The notes under the pieces: model-generated
Databases searched by the model: none
Seen by the model: only the letters and a program-made list of their open reading frames with translations
Told to the model about the DNA's origin: nothing
Program-made: the position numbers and the translations under genes
Assembly (NCBI RefSeq): GCF_023534745.1
Contig: NZ_JAMHJQ010000005.1
Span: 387,889-451,888 of the forward strand
Length of the DNA stretch: 64,000 nt
Source of the DNA: Streptomyces sp. 35G-GA-8
GTDB lineage: Bacteria; Actinomycetota; Actinomycetes; Streptomycetales; Streptomycetaceae
Direction: 5' to 3'
Shown: piece by piece, positions 1-9,755 of the stretch
Numbering within the stretch: the stretch's first letter is position 1
How the letters are laid out: every line of letters begins with the position of its first letter

Positions 1-81
1 CCGGAACGGCCGGCGGCGCCCGAGCCGAAGCGGCTGCCCCGGCCGGAGCCGGCGGAGCCGCCCGTACGGGTCCGGGAGTAA
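1..81 (+). CDS. C-terminal end of an unidentified gene (5' truncated by window)
   Basis: Frame 1 is open from the first base to TAA at 79-81. It encodes a 26-residue Pro/Glu/Arg-rich tail ending PPVRVRE. The composition suggests a disordered C-terminus of a larger protein whose body lies upstream of the window. A hairpin at 120-143, 38 nt after the stop, fits a transcript end. No family can be named from the tail. Confidence 0.45.
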   Translation, partial: PERPAAPEPKRLPRPEPAEPPVRVRE

Positions 82-627
82 CGGTCGTTCGTGCGTGCTG
101 CGCGGTTCATTCAGAACCTTTCTCGATGGGCACGTATCGAGAATTCTCGGCAGGAAATCCGCACAGAGAATCGCAAGAACGAGCCGATACATATAGAAAC
201 CAGAGCCGGTCCGGGGCGGTGAACAGCCGGAACCGCGCGTCGTGTTCCGGGCACCGTCAATGTGTGCGGAACGGGCTCTGTGAAAAGCGCGGGAAACTCC
301 TTCGGGGCGTTCAGCCCGGAGATCCGCACTGCGCGGACCCCACGTCACCGCGGTGATCACCCCGTCCGGAGAATGCCCGGAAATAGAAAAGCGCACCCAC
401 CGGCGGATAGAGCCGGTAAGAGCACTTGAAGTCGTTGGGAACCACAACCGCAACTGAGATCAACAGTAGCACGGCGCGAGCGGCCGGGCACAGCGGGCAT
501 TATCACTCCACCCGCCCTGCCACAAATCTTCATCGCCCATCAAGCTGAGTTCTGCGTCGATGACCACAGAAATTGGCGCCGCGCGGGCGGCCGGGCGGGA
601 AACGGGCGGACGCGTACCGTGGTACGG
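82..627. other. Intergenic region, 546 bp, no convincing gene
   Basis: This stretch is less GC-rich than its surroundings and its open frames lack coding-like third-position bias. It holds the hairpin at 120-143 and two overlapping perfect palindromes, CACCGCGGTG (346-355) and GGTGATCACC (352-361), a possible operator. The downstream promoter probably lies between 360 and 600, but no clear -35/-10 pair was seen. Confidence 0.5.
120..143 (+). terminator. Candidate terminator hairpin
   Basis: TTCTCGAT (120-127) and ATCGAGAA (136-143) form a perfect 8-bp stem around an 8-nt loop. It lies just after the first stop codon. There is no T-run, which is usual in Streptomyces. Confidence 0.45.
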
Positions 628-1260
628 GTGTGCTGGAGTGCGACAGCCGATCTTGTGGCGGGCGCCGGTATCACCGTGGTCGGCGTGGCCTGTGTGGCGC
701 GCGTGCGCAGGGCCCGTGATCTGCCGTTCGCCGCGCTGCCGCTGCTCCTCGGCGCCCACCAGATCATCGAATCGGTCGTGTGGCGCTCGGGCGGCGGCGC
801 GGGCCCGGCCACCCTCGCCTGGGCCGTGATCGCGCTGCCCGTACTGGCCGTGTGGGTGCCGTTCGCCGTGCTGCTCGCCGCGCCGGCCCGGGCGCGGCGC
901 CGGCTGATGGTTCCGGCCGCGATCGGGCTCGGCACCGCGGCGGCGCTGTCGTACTTCCTCGTCCATCGGACGGTGACGGCCGAGATCCGCGGCCATACCG
1001 TCGGGTACGCGCTCGGCCTCCCGCACACCCCGTTCTTCGTGGTGGCCTATCTCCTCGCCACGGTCGGCGCCCTGCTCATGGGCGGCGATCCGGCGGTGCG
1101 GCTGCTCGGCGTGGTCGTCGCGTACGGAGCCGTGGTGTGCGCGGCGTTCTGGCGGCTGGAGTTCATCTCCACCTGGTGTGCCCTCGCGGCGCTGGCGTCC
1201 GTCCTCGTTCTCGTGTGGACCCGGCGCCTCCCGGCGGGCCACCCGCCACGCACGGGGTGA
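628..1260 (+). CDS. DUF6629-type integral membrane protein
   Basis: 210-residue membrane protein. The GTG at 628 is chosen because the protein then begins MCWSATADLVAG, the start I recall for DUF6629 proteins; an in-frame GTG at 619 would add three residues. About seven hydrophobic helices can be seen, with short Arg-rich loops, for example RVRRARD near residue 30 and PARARRR near 90. HTVGYALGLPHTPFF in the middle resembles a conserved loop. No catalytic motif is visible and function is unknown. It stands alone, with a 78-nt gap to the next gene. Confidence 0.7.
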   Translation: MCWSATADLVAGAGITVVGVACVARVRRARDLPFAALPLLLGAHQIIESVVWRSGGGAGPATLAWAVIALPVLAVWVPFAVLLAAPARARRRLMVPAAIGLGTAAALSYFLVHRTVTAEIRGHTVGYALGLPHTPFFVVAYLLATVGALLMGGDPAVRLLGVVVAYGAVVCAAFWRLEFISTWCALAALASVLVLVWTRRLPAGHPPRTG

Positions 1261-1342
1261 CGCACTGGCCGGGCGTACGAACACATGACCGCCCCCGCCC
1301 ACGCGGTCCGGCCACCCCCGCGCCCGGCCCTGGATCCCTAGC

Positions 1343-2050
1343 ATGAGAACGGTGAGCAGCGGTACGCCCGACCCGTCCCGGACGCCTTGTACGCCCCGTA
1401 CACCACGCTTCACCGCCGACTTCTCCTCCACGGAACAGTGGGTCGCGGGGCACTCGTGGGCGTATCCCGGCGGCGGGCCGACCAATCCGGGAGACAACAA
1501 GCTCGATCATCTCGTACCCGACCCGGAGTACAGCCGCGGCGGCGTCTTCCGGGCGACGGCCCGCTCCGACGGCTACTGGAACACGGGGCTGCTGACCACC
1601 GAGGGCAGCCCCGAGGAGTTCACCGTCCGCACCGGAGACGTGCTGGAGACGCGCGTACAGCTGCCCACCGAGACCGGCGCGTGGCCCGCGATCTGGACCT
1701 GGCTGGACGGCGGGAACGAGATCGACATCTTCGAGTACCACCCCGACAACCCCCATCTGCTGGAGCTCTCGAACCATGTCCGGGGCGGCCTGCGCTACTA
1801 CACCCACCCGGCGATCGGCCCCGGCACCTGGGTGGAGCTGAAGGTGGAGTTCCGGTCCGGGACCGTCGTCTGGTGGGTCAACGGCCGGCGCGTCTTCGCC
1901 GACGGGAGGGGCGTGGGCCGCGACTGGCGGGCCCATCTCATCGTCAATCTCTCCGTCTGCGCCGGCCGGTACCACCCCGCCCCGGAGCCGGGGGTGACCG
2001 CCATGTCGTACCGGGTCGACTATCTGCGGGTGTACGGCGCCCGCTCCTGA
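1343..2050 (+). CDS. GH16-family glycosidase without a signal peptide
   Basis: 235-residue single-domain beta-jellyroll glycosidase. The GH16 active-site signature ExDxxE is at E126-D128-E131 in the context GNEIDIFEYH, preceded by the usual WPAIWTW strand. E126 would be the nucleophile and E131 the acid/base. There is no secretion signal, which is unusual for a beta-glucanase and suggests a cytosolic role or non-classical export. The next gene, GH15, starts 45 nt downstream and may be co-transcribed. The substrate cannot be told from sequence; beta-1,3- or mixed-linked glucan is the family default. Confidence 0.8.
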   Translation: MRTVSSGTPDPSRTPCTPRTPRFTADFSSTEQWVAGHSWAYPGGGPTNPGDNKLDHLVPDPEYSRGGVFRATARSDGYWNTGLLTTEGSPEEFTVRTGDVLETRVQLPTETGAWPAIWTWLDGGNEIDIFEYHPDNPHLLELSNHVRGGLRYYTHPAIGPGTWVELKVEFRSGTVVWWVNGRRVFADGRGVGRDWRAHLIVNLSVCAGRYHPAPEPGVTAMSYRVDYLRVYGARS

Positions 2051-2095
2051 ACCGACATGCGGGCCGGAGGCCGGTGCGCGAGACTCGACAGCACG

Positions 2096-4009
2096 ATGAA
2101 CGAGGACGCTCAGAAGACGGACACCCCGACCGGGGACGAACGGGACGAGAAGTATCTGCCGATCGCCGAGCACGGTCTGATCGGGGATCTGCGGACCGCG
2201 GCGCTGGTGGGCACCGACGGACGGATCGACTGGTTCTGCGCTCCCCGCTTCGATGCTCCCAGCGTCTTCGGGTCACTGCTGGACGCGGAGCGCGGCGGCT
2301 GCTGGACCATCCGGCCGGTGTGCCAGGTCTCCACCCACAACCAGTTCTACTTTCCCGACACGAACATCCTGATCACCCGCATGCTCACGGCGGACGGCAT
2401 CGTGGAGGTCCAGGACTTCATGCCGATCGTGCGGGAGCAGGACCCGCACCACCGGCAGCGGCTGGTGCGCCGGGTGGTCAACGTGCGTGGCCGGATGCGG
2501 CTGGGGGTGCGGATCGCGCCGAGGCTGAACTACGGGCGTGACCGGCACCGGCTGGAGCGGATGCCCGACGGCGTACGGTTCATCGGCGACGTCCTCGCGC
2601 TGTCGCTGCGCTCCTCCGTCGCTCTGGAGCTCGACGACACCGACGCCTACGCGACGTTCGACCTCGCCGAGGGCGAGACCGCCCTGTTCGACCTCGAAAC
2701 GGATTACGCCTCCGTGTCCCTCGCCGCGGACGCGGGCATCGGCGGGGCCACCGGTCCTGTGCCCTGCGCGGTCGACGCCGAGGCCGCGGAAGCGCTCTTC
2801 CTGGCCACCAAGGACTTCTGGCGCCGCTGGCTGCGCCAGTCCACGTACACCGGCCGCTGGCGTGAGACGGTGCACCGCTCGGCGCTGACCCTCAAGCTGC
2901 TGACGCATGAGCCGACGGGCGCCATCGTCGCCGCGCCGACGCTCGGGCTTCCCGAACAGCTCGGCGGGGCGCGCAACTGGGACTACCGGTACGTATGGAT
3001 CAGGGACGCCGCGTTCTCCCTGTACGCGCTGTTGCGGATGGGCTTCACCCAGGAGGCCCAGGGGTTCATCAGCTGGCTGGCCGAGCGGCTGCGGGCCGCG
3101 ACGGACGGCAGGGTGGGTCCGCTGCGTGTCGTGTACTCGATCGACGGTCACGACCATCTCCCCGAGGAGGTGCTCGGACATCTGGAGGGTTACCGCGGCT
3201 CGTATCCGGTGAGTATCGGCAACAACGCCAGCGACCAGCGCCAGCTGGACATCTACGGCGAACTGATCGACTCGATCTATCTGTTCAACAAGTACGGCGC
3301 GGGCATCTCGCACGAGAGCTGGACCGATCTGTGCGAGATCCTGGAGTGGCTGCTCAGACACTGGGACAGCGCCGACCAGTCCATCTGGGAGACGAGGGCG
3401 GGCCAGCAGCACCACACGTACTCCCGGCTGATGTGCTGGGTCGCCGTCGAGCGCATGATCAGGATGGCGCGCCAGCGCGGACTGCCCGGCGATCTGGTCC
3501 GCTGGACGGCGGCGCGGGACGAGATCTACCACCAGATCATGGAGCGGGGCTGGGATCCGCGGGCCCGTACGTTCGTCCAGCGGCTCTCGCTCGACCCCGG
3601 CCGGCCTCCGGAGAACATCCTGGACGCCTCGCTGCTGCTGATGCCCATGGTCAAGTTCATCTCGCCGGTCGATCCGCGGTTCCTGTCCACCGTCGAGGCC
3701 ATCGCCGACCGGCTCGTCATGGACAACCTGGTGTTCCGCTACGACCCGTCGCAGGCCCCGGACGGGCTCGACGGCTCGGAGGGCACGTTCTCGATCTGCT
3801 CGTTCTGGTGGGTGGAGGCGCTCGCCCGCACCGGCGAGGTGGAGCAGGCGCGGCTGGCGCTGGAGAAGATGTTCACGTACGCCAACCATGTGGGCCTGTA
3901 CGCCGAGCAGATCGGGCTGACCGGTGAGCATCTGGGCAACTTCCCGCAGGCGTTCACCCACCTCGCCCTGATCAGCTCGGCGATCAACCTCGACCGGGCG
4001 ATGGGCTGA
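2096..4009 (+). CDS. GH15-family glycosidase (glucoamylase/trehalase type)
   Basis: 637 residues and cytosolic. It has the N-terminal super-beta-sandwich domain (IAEHGLIGDLRTAALVGTDGRIDWFC) followed by an (alpha/alpha)6 barrel. NWDYRYVWIRDAAF and QLDIYGELIDS are typical of actinobacterial GH15 proteins, several of which hydrolyse trehalose. The C-terminal GNFPQAFTHLALISSA block is also conserved. The ATG at 2096 is preferred over the in-frame ATG at 2057, whose extra residues (MRAGGRCARLDST) do not look like the family. A role in trehalose or alpha-glucan turnover is likely; activity cannot be assigned from sequence alone. Confidence 0.85.
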   Translation: MNEDAQKTDTPTGDERDEKYLPIAEHGLIGDLRTAALVGTDGRIDWFCAPRFDAPSVFGSLLDAERGGCWTIRPVCQVSTHNQFYFPDTNILITRMLTADGIVEVQDFMPIVREQDPHHRQRLVRRVVNVRGRMRLGVRIAPRLNYGRDRHRLERMPDGVRFIGDVLALSLRSSVALELDDTDAYATFDLAEGETALFDLETDYASVSLAADAGIGGATGPVPCAVDAEAAEALFLATKDFWRRWLRQSTYTGRWRETVHRSALTLKLLTHEPTGAIVAAPTLGLPEQLGGARNWDYRYVWIRDAAFSLYALLRMGFTQEAQGFISWLAERLRAATDGRVGPLRVVYSIDGHDHLPEEVLGHLEGYRGSYPVSIGNNASDQRQLDIYGELIDSIYLFNKYGAGISHESWTDLCEILEWLLRHWDSADQSIWETRAGQQHHTYSRLMCWVAVERMIRMARQRGLPGDLVRWTAARDEIYHQIMERGWDPRARTFVQRLSLDPGRPPENILDASLLLMPMVKFISPVDPRFLSTVEAIADRLVMDNLVFRYDPSQAPDGLDGSEGTFSICSFWWVEALARTGEVEQARLALEKMFTYANHVGLYAEQIGLTGEHLGNFPQAFTHLALISSAINLDRAMG

Positions 4010-4040
4010 GGGCCGGAGCGGAAGGGAGCGGACAGGAACC

Positions 4041-4814
4041 ATGCCGGCGTCACGTCACCCCCTCTCCGGGGCCCCCTGCTGGGTGAGCCTGATGGCCCGC
4101 GACCTGGAGGCGGCCCAGGTCTTCTACGGCGCGGTCCTCGGCTGGACCTTCCGGCCCACGGCCCTGGGCGACGAGTTCAGCCTCGCGCTCAACCAGGGCG
4201 CGGCGGTCGCCGGTATCGGGGCTCTCGCTCCGAGTCTTCAGGCCGCGGTCGCCTGGACCCCTTACTTCGCCGTCGACGACGCCGACCTGGTCGCCGCCCG
4301 TATCCGGGAGCGGGGCGCGACCGTGGCGGTGGGGCCGCTGCCCATGCACACGGGCCGTGCCACCCTCGCCGCCGATCCGGACGGCGCCGTGTTCGGCCTC
4401 TGGGAGGGCAGGACCGTCGCCGGCTGGTCCGTGGGGCGGGGCAGCGCGCCGGCGCGGCTGGAGCTGCGTACCAGGGACGCGTTCGCCGCCGCCATCTTCT
4501 ACGGGCAGGTCCTCGGCTGGGGTTCGGAGGAGAAGGAGGGCCCCGACGTCCACTACGAGGACGATCAGGTGCTGGTCCGCGTCGGCGCGCACACGGTCGC
4601 GGCGCTGCGCGGCGGAGCGATCGAGAGCGCTCCGAACCCGCAGATCAGACCGCGCTGGCATGTGTACTTCCGGGTGGCCGACGTGAGCGCGGCCACGCGG
4701 GCCGCCGCCGAGGCCGGAGGCGTCGTCGTCACTCCCCCGGGTCTCACCCGGGCCGGGGAGGAGGCGACCCTCCGCGACCCCGACGGCGGCCTGTTCACCG
4801 TCATCTCGGAGTGA
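4041..4814 (+). CDS. Two-domain VOC (glyoxalase/bleomycin-resistance-like) protein
   Basis: 257 residues with two VOC modules. The first starts GAPCWVSLMARDLEAAQVFY; the second starts near residue 133 (ARLELRTRDAFAAAIFYGQVLGW). Each ends in the RDPDG- or ADPDG-type turn. VOC proteins bind a metal and act in detoxification, isomerisation or binding of small hydrophobic ligands; nothing here fixes the substrate. It follows GH15 by 31 nt and ends at a hairpin facing the DUF475 gene. A close paralogue lies at 31086-31916. Confidence 0.8.
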   Translation: MPASRHPLSGAPCWVSLMARDLEAAQVFYGAVLGWTFRPTALGDEFSLALNQGAAVAGIGALAPSLQAAVAWTPYFAVDDADLVAARIRERGATVAVGPLPMHTGRATLAADPDGAVFGLWEGRTVAGWSVGRGSAPARLELRTRDAFAAAIFYGQVLGWGSEEKEGPDVHYEDDQVLVRVGAHTVAALRGGAIESAPNPQIRPRWHVYFRVADVSAATRAAAEAGGVVVTPPGLTRAGEEATLRDPDGGLFTVISE

Positions 4815-4835
4815 CGGCACCATTCCCAGGTGCCG
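4815..4835. terminator. Bidirectional terminator between convergent genes
   Basis: CGGCACC (4815-4821) and GGTGCCG (4829-4835) form a 7-bp stem with a 7-nt loop. It sits immediately after the VOC stop and before the 3' end of the convergent DUF475 gene. Confidence 0.55.
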
Positions 4836-4851
4836 CCGCCGTTCTCACGGG

Positions 4852-5934
4852 TCACGCGGCCAGACGGGCGTTACGACGGACCGAGGACCAGAAGGACCAG
4901 CCGATCAGGACGACGCCGACGAGTCCGGTGACGAGTTCGCTGATCTGGTACTGGATGGTGATGAGCAGGATCAGCGCGAGCGCCCCGATGGCGTAGTGCG
5001 CGCCGTGCTCCAGATAGACGAAGTCGTCGAGTGTTCCCTGCCGGACCAGATAGACCGTGAGCGAGCGGACATACATCGCCCCGATGCCGAGGCCGAGGGC
5101 CATCAGCACGATGTCGTTGGTGATGGCGAAGGCGCCGATGACCCCGTCGAACGAGAACGAGGCGTCGATGACCTCCAGATACAGGAACATGAAGAACGCG
5201 GCCTTGCCGGTGAGCGCGAGCGCCGAGCCGGCTCCGCGCTTCCTCTCGGCCTCCTCGACCCGTTCCTCCTCGTCCTCGATGCGGTTCTCGAAGAAGCGGG
5301 AGAGCCCGCCGACGATCAGATAGGTGATGAGCCCCGCGACCCCGGCCGTCAGCACCGTCTGAGCCTTGTCCGCGTGTGCGCCGCCGTGCTGGTGGGCATG
5401 GGTGGCGACCGTCATGGACGCGACGAGCAGCACGATCAGCGCGATACAGACCGCGAGCATGTCGACCTGGCCGAGCTTCGCCAGCGGCCGCTCCAGCCAC
5501 GCCTGCCACTTGATCTCCCGGTCCTCGAAGATGAAGTTGAGGAAGATCATCAGCAGGAAGATGCCACCGAAGGCGGCGATCGACGGATGGGCGTCCGTCA
5601 CCAGTTGCTGGTAGCGGTCCTTGTCGTCGATGGCCAGTTCCACCGCCTTGACCGGGCCGATCTTGGCGGTGAGGGAGACGATCAGGACGGGAAAGACGAG
5701 CCGCATGCCGAAGACGGCGATCAGCACACCGACGGTGAGGAAGATCATCTGCCAGAAGGCGCTCATCTTCTTCAGGATCCCGGCGTTGATCACCGCGTTG
5801 TCGAAGGAGAGCGAGATCTCCAGGACGGCGAGGATGGCGACGATCCCCAGAGCCGCCCAACCGCCGTACAGCCCCCCGACGGCGAGGCCAGCCGCGGTGA
5901 CGACAAACGCCCATCTGAATGTTCTCAGAATCAC
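4852..5934 (-). CDS. DUF475 / TerC-like integral membrane protein
   Basis: 360 residues with about nine membrane helices. It carries the paired acidic membrane motifs of the DUF475/TerC group: EISLSFDNAVINAG near residue 41 and ASFSFDGVIGAF near residue 258. An acidic cytoplasmic loop (ENRIEDEEERVEEAERKR) lies between the halves and a His-rich loop (THAHQHGGAHAD) near 180. The family is associated with tellurite resistance and metal-ion homeostasis, and manganese efflux is shown for related TerC proteins; direct function here is inferred. The start is GTG at 5934, with GAGGAGG about 13 nt upstream. Confidence 0.85.
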   Translation of the reverse strand: MILRTFRWAFVVTAAGLAVGGLYGGWAALGIVAILAVLEISLSFDNAVINAGILKKMSAFWQMIFLTVGVLIAVFGMRLVFPVLIVSLTAKIGPVKAVELAIDDKDRYQQLVTDAHPSIAAFGGIFLLMIFLNFIFEDREIKWQAWLERPLAKLGQVDMLAVCIALIVLLVASMTVATHAHQHGGAHADKAQTVLTAGVAGLITYLIVGGLSRFFENRIEDEEERVEEAERKRGAGSALALTGKAAFFMFLYLEVIDASFSFDGVIGAFAITNDIVLMALGLGIGAMYVRSLTVYLVRQGTLDDFVYLEHGAHYAIGALALILLITIQYQISELVTGLVGVVLIGWSFWSSVRRNARLAA

Positions 5935-6047
5935 TGTTGATCCATTCCTCCTCGGTGAGGACGGGCCTTCCCCCGATGAGGCCCGGTCAGGATCTCACCG
6001 TGAAGCCGGCTCTTCCCGGAAACACGCGCGACTGACAGACTCCTCCC

Positions 6048-7451
6048 GTGCCCGACTTCGACATGCTTGTCATCGGATCAGGACCGGGCGGCCAGAAGGC
6101 CGCCATCGCGGCGGCCAAGCTCGGTCGCAGGGTCGCTGTGATCGACCGCCCCGACATGGTCGGTGGTGTCTCCATTCATACCGGAACCGTGCCGTCCAAG
6201 ACCCTGCGCGAGGCGGTGCTCTATCTCACCGGGCTGGCCCAGCGGGATCTGTACGGCCAGAGCTACCGGGTCAAGGAAGAGATCACCGTCGCCGATCTGA
6301 CGGCACGCACCCGGCATGTGGTCGGCCTGGAGGTCGATGTCGTACGCAGCCAGCTGGCCAGGAACCAGATCACGCTGCTCGCGGGCACCGGCCGGTTCAT
6401 GGACGACCACACCGTCGCCGTGCGGGACGCCACCGGCCAGGACCGGCTGCTCACCGCGGAACACATCGTGATCGCCACCGGCACCCGGCCGGCCCGTCCG
6501 GCGAGCGTCGAGTTCGACGACCGTACGGTCCTGGACTCGGACAGTGTGCTCAGCATGGAGAAGGTGCCCCGGTCCATGGTGATCGTCGGCGCCGGTGTCA
6601 TCGGCATGGAGTACGCGTCGATGTTCGCCGCCCTCGGCAGCAAGATCACTGTGGTCGAACAGCGCGCGGGAATGCTGGACTTCTGCGATGTCGAGGTGGT
6701 CGAGGCCCTCAAGTACCGGCTGCGGGATCTGGCCGTGACGTTCCGCTTCGGCGAGACGGTGGCGGCGGTCGAACGGCACGAGGAGGGCACGCTCACCATT
6801 CTGGAGAGCGGCAAGAAGATCGCCGCCGACGCCGTGATGTACTCCGCCGGGCGCCAGGGGCTGACCGATGAACTCGATCTCGGCAAGGCGGGTCTCTCCG
6901 CCGACAAACGCGGCCGGATAGCGGTCGACGAGCATTACCGCACCGAGGTTCCGCATATCTACGCCGTCGGTGATGTCATAGGCTTCCCCGCCCTGGCCGC
7001 GACCTCGATGGAGCAGGGCCGGGCCGCCGCCTATCACGCGTGCAATGAGCCGGTCAATCCGATGCACCATCTCCAGCCGATCGGTATCTACACCATCCCG
7101 GAGATCAGCTTCGTCGGCCGGACCGAGGACCAGCTGACGAAGGAGCGGGTGCCGTTCGAGGTCGGTGTCTCCCGCTATCGCGAACTGGCCAGGGGCCAGA
7201 TCGTCGGCGACGCGCACGGGGTGCTGAAACTGCTGGTGTCCCCCGAGGACCGGCGGCTGCTCGGAGTGCACTGCTTCGGCTCGGGGGCGACGGAGCTGAT
7301 ACATATCGGCCAGGCCGTGATGGGGTGCGGCGGTACGGTCGACTACTTGGTGGACGCGGTGTTCAACTACCCGACGCTCGCCGAGTCGTACAAGGTCGCC
7401 GCTCTCGATGTGACCAACAAGATCCGCGAGATCGACCGTATGAAGCGCTGA
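6048..7451 (+). CDS. sthA: Soluble pyridine nucleotide transhydrogenase (Si-specific)
   Basis: 467-residue flavoprotein of the dihydrolipoamide dehydrogenase fold. The FAD-binding [14 protein letters not shown] is at the N-terminus, the NAD(P)-binding [13 protein letters not shown] near residue 180, the FAD-ribityl motif YAVGD near 305 and the dimerisation domain at the C-terminus. In the usual disulfide region it reads [13 protein letters not shown], so both redox cysteines of lipoamide-type reductases are missing, as expected for SthA. It would equilibrate NADPH and NAD+. The start is GTG with no obvious Shine-Dalgarno. It stands alone. Confidence 0.88.
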   Translation: MPDFDMLVIGSGPGGQKAAIAAAKLGRRVAVIDRPDMVGGVSIHTGTVPSKTLREAVLYLTGLAQRDLYGQSYRVKEEITVADLTARTRHVVGLEVDVVRSQLARNQITLLAGTGRFMDDHTVAVRDATGQDRLLTAEHIVIATGTRPARPASVEFDDRTVLDSDSVLSMEKVPRSMVIVGAGVIGMEYASMFAALGSKITVVEQRAGMLDFCDVEVVEALKYRLRDLAVTFRFGETVAAVERHEEGTLTILESGKKIAADAVMYSAGRQGLTDELDLGKAGLSADKRGRIAVDEHYRTEVPHIYAVGDVIGFPALAATSMEQGRAAAYHACNEPVNPMHHLQPIGIYTIPEISFVGRTEDQLTKERVPFEVGVSRYRELARGQIVGDAHGVLKLLVSPEDRRLLGVHCFGSGATELIHIGQAVMGCGGTVDYLVDAVFNYPTLAESYKVAALDVTNKIREIDRMKR

Positions 7452-7982
7452 GCCCGCCGCCCGGCTGCCGTCGGGACAGGGCGCCCCCGACCGTATGACA
7501 GCGGGCCTACCGGCCTTTGCCGTTTCTTTGCTTTCAGGAACAACTGCCGTCCAGGGAACCCCGAAGGGGATACACGAGACCCTGGACACTCTTTCGCGCG
7601 CCCCCGGGGCCGGGGTGCCACGAGGGGAAGACCACCTCGCCAGACGGGTCGAGCGGGGCTCCCGACGCCCCGCTCGTTCGCGACAATCATGCACAGAACA
7701 ACACCGGCGTGCGCCCACCGGCGTACCACATCCTCGTCACTCCCAGTGGCCCCGAGATGACTTCGGGGGAGGCCGGGCGGATATACGATCCCCCAACAAC
7801 GTCTGGTGAAGAGGTAGTTCAACCCGTGATCAAGTCGCATGGCCGTGGTGGGACTGAGATACCCCGCCGACCGGCGCCCTCGCACTCGGCAGTCGTACCG
7901 GCTCCGCGCCGCCCCCACTCCCCGTGACCATCGCCGGGTGAAGCCTCCGCACCACATTTCTCAGCCAACTCGAAGGTTCTCC
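7452..7982. other. Intergenic region upstream of the conservon, 531 bp
   Basis: No convincing gene is visible. It contains a 9-bp direct repeat CACCGGCGT at 7702-7710 and 7716-7724 (14-bp period). A 34-codon GTG-started frame at 7825-7929 has a distant GAGG and Pro/Arg-rich product; it could be a leader peptide but is not supported further. The conservon promoter should lie here. No tRNA fold was found. Confidence 0.4.
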
Positions 7983-9755
7983 ATGGCACGTTCCCCCGCG
8001 CCCTCTCCCCGCTCCCGCAGGTCGCCGTGGCTTTGGCGGGCGACCCTGCTGACCGCCCTGGCCGCGTTCGCTGTCGCGATCGTGCCCATAGCGCGCCTCG
8101 GCACCGGCGCGGCCGTGGCCTACGGCGTGGTCGTGCTGCTGGTCCTCGTCTCCCTGTCGGTGCTGCGCGCACAGCACCGGCGCGCCGAGTCCGATGTGGT
8201 CCGCCACGGCGACGAGACACGGGAGCGGGAGGCGGACGCGGCCCGTCGCGACACCCGCTGGCGCACCCATGTCCAGCACCAGGCCGAGCTGGTACGGGAG
8301 GAGGTCGAGCATCTCGTCAAGGAGCGGCTGCCCGCGGCACTCTCCAGGGGGGAGATCCCCGGCCCGCTGCATGGCCCCGACCGGCTGGGGGAAGGGGTCA
8401 CCGACTGGTTCGGCCGGCTGCTGACCGAGGTCGCCGAGGCGGTGGACCATCGCGAGGAGTCGCAGCGGCTCGCGCTGGTCGAGCTGGCCAGCCGGGTGCA
8501 GACCTCGGCACACCGGATCCAGGCGGCGGTGACGGGGCTGGCGGACCGCTATCCCGGTGACGCCGATCTGCTGGAGACCACCATGCAGGTGGATCACGCG
8601 GCGACCCAGCAGGCCAGGCACGCGCAGAGCCTCAAGGTGCTCTGCGGCGAGTGGCCGGGGCAGCAGTGGCAGAAGCCGCTGGCGATGGTGGACGTGGTCC
8701 GGGCCGCGTCCGGACGAATCGTGGCGTACAAGCGCATCGAGGTCACCGGCGACCCGGATGTCGGGGTCACACCGTCGGTCGTCGAACCCCTGATCCATCT
8801 GCTCGCCGAACTGCTCGCCAACGCCACCGAGTACTCACCGCCGCGTACGGGTGTGCCCGTGACCGTACGCACGGTGCAGCGCGGTGCGGTCATCGAGGTG
8901 GACGACGGCGGTCTCGGCATGGACGAGTACCGGCTGGCCGAGGCGCGCGAGATCGTCTCCGGCAGCCGGCTGCTCGGGGTCGGCGAGGTCGGCGAGATCC
9001 CGCAGACCGGCTTCCCGGTCGTGGGCCGGTTCGCCGACCGGCACGGCTTCCAGGTCGACCTGGGCCCTTCACCGTACGGCGGTGTCCGCGCCGTGGTGCT
9101 GGTGCCCACGGGGGTGCTGGAGACCCTCGCCCCCGCCGGTACCACCGCGCCCGTCCCTCCCGTACCCCAGGTACCCCAAGTGCCCCAGCCCAGCTCAGCG
9201 CCCGACGCCTTCGGCACCCCGTCGGAGCGAACCGCCCCCGGGGACGGCCTCGTCGCCGACCGGCCGGCCATCGCTCACCCGGCCGTCTCCGCATCCGCCG
9301 TCTCCGCGTCAGCCGTCTCCGAGCCCGCGGTCTCCGAGGCCGCCGTCTCCGCATCCACCGCTCCCGAAATCGCCGCTCCCGAGCCCGGGACGACCGTGCC
9401 CGTCGATTCCCGGCCCGCCGCCCCTGCGAGCGCCGCGGCTCCGCCACCCGAGGTGTCCGTGCCCTCCGCGCGCGACGCGACGGTCCAGGACGCCCCGGCC
9501 TCCGGCGCGTCGGCCCTCCCCTCGCGAAACGGCCGCCGGCTCCCCCAGCGCCGTTCACGGCGCGACGAGTACGCACCCGCAGTCGAGGCGGCCCCCACCG
9601 CCCTCACACCGCCGGGCACACCGGAACAGGCCGGTGACTGGATGGAGCAGTTCTTCGAGGGCGGCCGGGCCGTCCCGACGTCCGACTCCGTCCCGTACGA
9701 GGGCCAGGACGGCTCTTCCTCCCCCACCCCCGATTCACCGGAAGGACTGACGTGA
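7983..9755 (+). CDS. cvnA: Conservon sensor-kinase-like protein CvnA
   Basis: 590 residues. The ATG at 7983 is chosen because two N-terminal membrane helices follow directly (about residues 18-65); an upstream in-frame ATG at 7839 would add implausible Arg-rich residues. The middle is a long helical segment and then a GHKL ATPase: N-box LLAELLANATEYSPP near 282, DDGGLGMDEYRL near 306. No typical histidine phospho-acceptor box is evident, as usual for CvnA. The last 200 residues are Pro/Ala/Ser-rich and include an AVSASAVSASAVSEPAVSE repeat. CvnA is the membrane input of a CvnB-CvnC-CvnD switch. The stop overlaps cvnB. Confidence 0.9.
   Translation: MARSPAPSPRSRRSPWLWRATLLTALAAFAVAIVPIARLGTGAAVAYGVVVLLVLVSLSVLRAQHRRAESDVVRHGDETREREADAARRDTRWRTHVQHQAELVREEVEHLVKERLPAALSRGEIPGPLHGPDRLGEGVTDWFGRLLTEVAEAVDHREESQRLALVELASRVQTSAHRIQAAVTGLADRYPGDADLLETTMQVDHAATQQARHAQSLKVLCGEWPGQQWQKPLAMVDVVRAASGRIVAYKRIEVTGDPDVGVTPSVVEPLIHLLAELLANATEYSPPRTGVPVTVRTVQRGAVIEVDDGGLGMDEYRLAEAREIVSGSRLLGVGEVGEIPQTGFPVVGRFADRHGFQVDLGPSPYGGVRAVVLVPTGVLETLAPAGTTAPVPPVPQVPQVPQPSSAPDAFGTPSERTAPGDGLVADRPAIAHPAVSASAVSASAVSEPAVSEAAVSASTAPEIAAPEPGTTVPVDSRPAAPASAAAPPPEVSVPSARDATVQDAPASGASALPSRNGRRLPQRRSRRDEYAPAVEAAPTALTPPGTPEQAGDWMEQFFEGGRAVPTSDSVPYEGQDGSSSPTPDSPEGLT

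Noticed and set aside
2273-4042. 589-codon open frame opposite the GH15 gene
   Set aside because: A mirror frame created by strong GC third-position bias; the GH15 product has clear family motifs and the antisense product has none. The same holds for long frames opposite the kinase, GH95 and serine hydrolase genes.
7800-7870. tRNA-like GGTAGTTCAA sequence upstream of cvnA
   Set aside because: No acceptor stem, D-arm or anticodon arm can be folded around it.
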